Shown here piece after piece: positions 59,681-64,000 of a stretch of DNA of 64,000 bases (within the stretch, counting starts at the first letter, position 1; every line of letters begins with the position of its first letter). Source of the DNA: Brachynemurus nebulosus (lineage: Eukaryota > Arthropoda > Insecta > Neuroptera > Myrmeleontidae); contig JAPWDM010000008.1 of assembly GCA_035578155.1 (NCBI GenBank), forward strand, positions 31,777,780 through 31,841,779. Direction: 5' to 3'. The notes beneath the pieces were generated by a model. That model was not told the DNA's origin. It saw only the letters and a list, made by a program, of their open reading frames with translations, and ran no database searches. A program made the position numbers and the translations under genes.

Positions 59681-60436
59681 AAGCGTGTATACTAATTTAA
59701 CAGCCTGAAGTGATCCCTGTTTGTTCCTGGCGGCCATCATATCTCGACTTTGGAGCGCCCGAAAACTAAATATAGGGAAGTTTTTTAATCGGGGAAATAG
59801 CTATTGCTCAACTCGTTTCAGAATGGGGACTTTTTGTTCGCAACGGTAAGTAATATCACACTTCAAATAATAAAAGAATATCGTTTTTAACTTATGGTTT
59901 TTATTTATTTTGATAAAATATTTTATATTTAAAATATAATTCAAATGTATTCAATGTACAAGGAATTAATTGAACAAATTATAATAATTATTTCGCAGTA
60001 TGATATTGCTTGAAACAGTGTGGCATACACAAGGCAACACAGCAGTCAGGACACCAGAATACATGGGACTGAAAGTGTTAATTTCCATGACGAAAAATGT
60101 CGTCATGCCCATTGTAGTAGGCTTTTATGTATCACGAAATATTTCGCCATACTCAGTTAACAGGTTAAAAAGTAGATATGTCAAGGTAGATATGTCGCTA
60201 AGGCCGAAACTAAAATTTTTCACTTCCAATGAAAGATAGCAAAATAATGGGCTTTAGAACTTTTTAACTTAGATTATTTAAGAATATGGTTAAATATAAA
60301 TAAATATTTTGTAAGTTTAGTTCCGTCTGATACCCTGAAATTACGCAAGTAATACTCATAAACATATCCTGAAAATTTAAGCCAAATCGGTGCAATAGTT
60401 TTTCTGAATCGTGGTCACCCATTCGGAAATTGACAA
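59681..60436. other. AT-rich stretch, no gene seen
   Basis: A 79-codon frame at 60000-60239 has no recognisable domain and no start or splice support. Confidence 0.4.
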
Positions 60437-60575
60437 ATAAATTAAACACCCATTTTTTTTTTTTTTTTAATAAGCATGAAAGAAGGTTTTTTTAATCCAA
60501 TGAATATATTTGTAAAAAAAATACAACCCAAAAATTTTTATTTATTAATGTTTTTCTTTTACAAAATGTCTAAAA
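60437..60575 (+). repeat. Dispersed repeat, second copy of 37228-37370
   Basis: See the shared words under the first copy; the poly-T run is longer here. Confidence 0.75.
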
Positions 60576-62763
60576 ATTACTTCCAGTTCTAACACTACAA
60601 AAGCAAGATTCATCAAAACCTAGGGTTTGGAGGAAGCAATACTAGTAAAAAATGTAAATAAATGCCATTAGACAAAATTATTTAAACCCCCCCCCAAAAA
60701 AACCTCTAAGCATTTTTTCCCTCTAAAAAAGTCCCAGTCGAGTTTTTTTACCCCTAAATTTAAGAGGAAAATCGCCAAGTTGGTAACTCTGCGGCTACTC
60801 CACTATATAGTTACGCCTTTGCTTAAACTTCTCTTTCTGACACCTTGAATTGCACGTTGTTCTCATTTTTGGACAAAGAGTAAAATATACTATCGATGAC
60901 TATTCAACTGAATATGACTGTACTAAATAGATTCATAAACGAATGAGGCCATTGGTACAGTTTTCTTGATGAGTTGGTACATATGTATATGTGTGTTGTA
61001 TAGGCTGTGCGAACGAACCTTTGATGTCCTTCAAGTGTACGGGGATATGTATTTAATATGAATTATAATAGACAATATGTGGAGAAAGCAGTGAGGGTAT
61101 TCCCGTTTAATAAATGGAAAGTTATGGAAATTTCATTGGCCGTTATTATTAAAGGGCATCGATTTTCAATCATATTACACTCAAAGAGGCAAGAGAAATA
61201 TTAAATTTACGCTTAAAATTAATTTGCAAAGACGTACGTCTTTTATGGGATTAATATTATATTGAACATTTTGAAAAGTTATTTGAGAAAAATTGTATTT
61301 AAAATCTGTTAATGGTAGACTTTTGAATCTAAAGCACGAAAATTGATTCGTCTCTTTTCAGAAATCGATGACAGTCATTGAAGAATTATTACGAAACGAC
61401 CAACTGATACGCTGTTTCACAACTAATACACTTTATTTGAAATAGTTAACGCGGTACAGCGTGGCGTTGCAGTTAATCAGGTCCCACTTGACTCAGGTAC
61501 CGATTTTCAGTCATCAGAAAGGGCCTGTCATATTTAGAAAGTAATTTTTTCTTTCTCTTACAGACCAAGTCTAGCTTGTTTTCTTTTTGAATATTTCAAT
61601 GTTTCTCTTATTGCGAAAAACCAATGGTGATAACTTTGTCAAGGGCCCTTTCCTATCGATATCTTAAGATCAACAATTAGTTTTAGTAGCGCGCTCAGAG
61701 CCTAATTAGCTAACAGACAATAAGACTATTGTCCGAAATTTAAAGGGGTCGTTTTATAGAACGGAAAAAGTTAATTATAATAAACTGAAAAAGTTAAAGA
61801 TTTTAAAACTGGCTTAAAAGTGTCTCACTACCTGTAAAAGTAGCTATTTGTCTATTAAAGGAGTTAAAGAAGATTGAAATCTTTTACCCCCTCTAAAAAA
61901 ATTGAATTCCTTTACGTATGTCTGGTTACTGCTGGATGTAACTAGTAATATTTTGAAAAGGAGGAGTTTTGCTCTCGGAGTTAAAAAAGGTTAAACTCCG
62001 AGTCGGGTAACTCCTAGACTGATTCGTGTTTAATGTTTGTGTAAGGTTTACTATAGCCTTAATTTATTCATATACTGGATATGTTTCCCAAAAGTGAGAC
62101 TGGATCAGTTACAATTATCCTAGTCAGCTCAGTAAATCTGTTTCTTTTGTGTTTAATGAAATGATTCGAAATTCTGATACAACTGAATGGGTCTTACAAG
62201 GTTCAGTGCATCTTTCCTGGAAAATTTTTTTTTTCTCCTACAAAAATTCCAAAATGTTATTTAAAGGCTGTACATCAACAGTATAATTTTAAAATTTAAT
62301 TCAGGAGTCAGAATAGATTTTGTTCTTTCAAAATCTTCCTGAAACTACTTGATGTGTTCATCCAAAACAACTAGAACATGTCTGAACCTTTCACATAATT
62401 TACCACAATTTTTTTCATGTGTACGATGGTACCCATTATTCAAAATGGAATCAATAAATTTACGATTTATTTTCAAGTGCAAATAGACGACATACACCAA
62501 TAAAAAACCATTTTACATTACTACATTGGCAGTTGACGTGTTAGTTGTGACTGTTTGTACATATACAAACACTCGCCCAAATTACTTGAACATTTATTTG
62601 CAATGTGATGTGGTCACTTCGAAAACTGTTACACAGATTGAACACAGACATCAAAAAACCATTAGTTGTTTCAACAATAATGACTATACAATAATATATT
62701 ATAACAAAATTACCTCGGCACTATTTTATAGATATACTACAGCAATATAAATAATGTACAGTG
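60576..62763. other. Mostly featureless AT-rich stretch
   Basis: An isolated hAT-like right end TAGTTACGCCTTTG lies at about 60816-60829. A 9-bp-stem hairpin CTCGGAGTT / AACTCCGAG lies at 61974-62002. No gene recognised. Confidence 0.4.
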
Positions 62764-63011
62764 GTACCAGACCGAATCTGAACGAGTATAAGGTAAATAG
62801 GCCGGCTCTGGACCTATTGAAGGTTGAGTCGAGCCTCGTTTAGCTAAATCATCTGTTCTCTCGTTTCCATCTATTCCCGTATGGCCTGGTACCCATACCA
62901 TGGTCACTGGGCAATGGACCGAGAGTTGATCTTACGTTTCTTGGCACTCGTGTACCAATCTTGACGTTGTCCTAACGCCATTAAGGGCGTACAGGACAAC
63001 AATCTGGACGC
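62764..63011 (-). pseudogene. LINE RNase H catalytic fragment
   Basis: The minus strand reads LNGVRTTSRLVHECQET, a stop, then VTMVWVPGHTGIDGNERTD, DLAKRGSTQPSIGPEPA. This is the insect LINE RNase H signature (VWVPGHxGIxGNExADELAxxGS..xxGPEP), with the ADELA Ala replaced by Thr. One in-frame stop interrupts it. On the 5' side it is broken by a (TA)n array. Confidence 0.87.
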
Positions 63012-63012
63012 C

Positions 63013-63100
<88 letters not shown>
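63012..63100. repeat. (TA)n microsatellite
   Basis: TA run with one ACAT interruption, inside the decayed LINE. Confidence 0.95.
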
Positions 63101-63102
<2 letters not shown>

Positions 63103-63202
63103 CCACCACTGTCACCCACTCATGGTTGCAGTGGTAGAAGACCCTTGGTGTGCACTTGCAAATAATGTTGAAAACTTTTCTAAAATATACCAAATTTTTT
63201 CA

Positions 63203-63310
63203 GAATGTTCTAGAATATTGTAGATTTTTCCAGAATGTTCCGAAAAACTCTAGGATATTTTTTAATTCTTGAAATAAACTATAAAAATGTGTGATTGTAG
63301 TTGGTCCAGA
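63203..63310 (+). promoter_or_regulatory. Heat-shock-element cluster with TATA box
   Basis: GAATGTTCTAGAA (63203-63215) is a perfect three-unit heat shock element (GAAnnTTCnnGAA). GAATGTTCCGAAA (63233-63245) is a near-perfect second one. TATAAAAA follows at 63280-63287, and TCCAGATT, a possible initiator, about 28 bp on. This is the layout of an insect heat-inducible promoter, but no downstream open frame was seen. Degenerate repeats around it could also make such strings by chance. Confidence 0.4.
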
Positions 63311-64000
63311 TTGTTGTGTTCTCAAAATTTGAAGAATAATTTCGGAAATTCTGCAGTGTATCCAAATACAGCACGGAGCCTCTTTAGGGAAAGCCTAATA
63401 TAAGGAAAGGTATTCACACAGATTAATACATACGCAACTTTTTATTCTTTATGTAAACAAAACATAACAAAAATAAACATTTTTTAATCAACATATTTAA
63501 CGTTTTTGTAATATAAAGGGTGCGACAGATTAAAGAAATTTAATAATATTTTAATATATTTATTTTAAATGAGAATTCTTTCTAAAAAATTTTAATATTC
63601 AGGCGAAAAATCAATTAATTAATATGTATTTAATTTTAATTAGATATAATGTGTATTATATAAAGTAATTTGAAATATCTTTTGTCAACTTTTGTGTAAA
63701 TTTTAATCGCTTATATTTGCAGATATACGTATGTATTACGTAGCTACTATCTGTGGCACGTTCGGCGTGGCTTGTATGGTCTTGTCCACAGAACCACCAC
63801 AGAACACTGTCTTGTCTCATGTATTCTTCATACGTAAACCAATTTCTCACACGTACATAGGTAGTAAGTACATACATACATAATATGTATGGCTATATAG
63901 TCAATCTATCACAGGACAACATCAGTCTATGTGCATTGTAGGTATCTCTTGCGTATGCAACAACTGTCCGTAATAGTAAGACAAAACAATAATAATTTTT
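63311..64000. other. AT-rich stretch, no gene seen
   Basis: Nothing coding was recognised in the 690 bp after the promoter candidate; the window ends here. Confidence 0.45.

Noticed and set aside
60000..60239. 79-codon frame
   Set aside because: No recognisable domain, signal peptide or splice sites.
1..64000. CRISPR arrays, bacterial operons, rRNA or organellar genes
   Set aside because: None seen; the repeats found lack spacer structure and the DNA is insect-like nuclear sequence.

Overview
This is AT-rich eukaryotic nuclear DNA, almost certainly insect. The signs are a dense load of cut-and-paste DNA transposon remnants with short target-site duplications (TSDs), decayed insect-type LINE fragments, long (TA)n microsatellites, a 65-bp intron with textbook splice sites, and one secreted Lys/His/Gly/Asp-rich insect-type protein gene. 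The order cannot be fixed from sequence; a hemipteran or beetle would both fit. No bacterial, organellar, rRNA, tRNA or CRISPR sequence was seen.

The window is gene-poor. The only convincing host gene lies at 16.5-17.05 kb on the minus strand: two exons of a secreted protein with a signal peptide. Its 3' part is missing. A 3-kb TTAA-flanked element sits just past the exon 2 donor, inside the next intron. Two weaker promoter-like or first-exon-like sites occur near 9.84 kb and 23.7 kb, and a heat-shock-element cluster with a TATA box lies near 63.2 kb.

Layout. 0.9-5.3 kb: a decayed satellite-like repeat carrying two insertions, then two nested transposon stacks. 5.5-13 kb: dispersed and tandem repeats plus a hAT MITE filled with the word TCTTGG. 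13.4-17 kb: the 3-kb TTAA element, then the gene. 17-30 kb: many hAT, TA-type and TWA-type elements and a hammerhead-like motif. 30.2-34.5 kb: a 3.75-kb inverted duplication. 36-38 kb: two smaller palindromes. 39-42 kb: paired Harbinger-like MITEs and a hAT element that keeps part of its transposase. 43.1-50.9 kb: a block of satellite-like repeats bounded by matching inverted ends. 51-63 kb: a LINE graveyard with reverse transcriptase and RNase H fragments, a tRNA-related SINE head, and the second TCTTGG element.

In effect the window is a transposon cemetery around one small gene. Its most useful content is structural: clean TSDs, nesting order, paralogous empty sites and very large palindromes. 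I did not find a convincing new multi-gene system. Everything here was judged by eye from the raw sequence, so identities and arm lengths are approximate.
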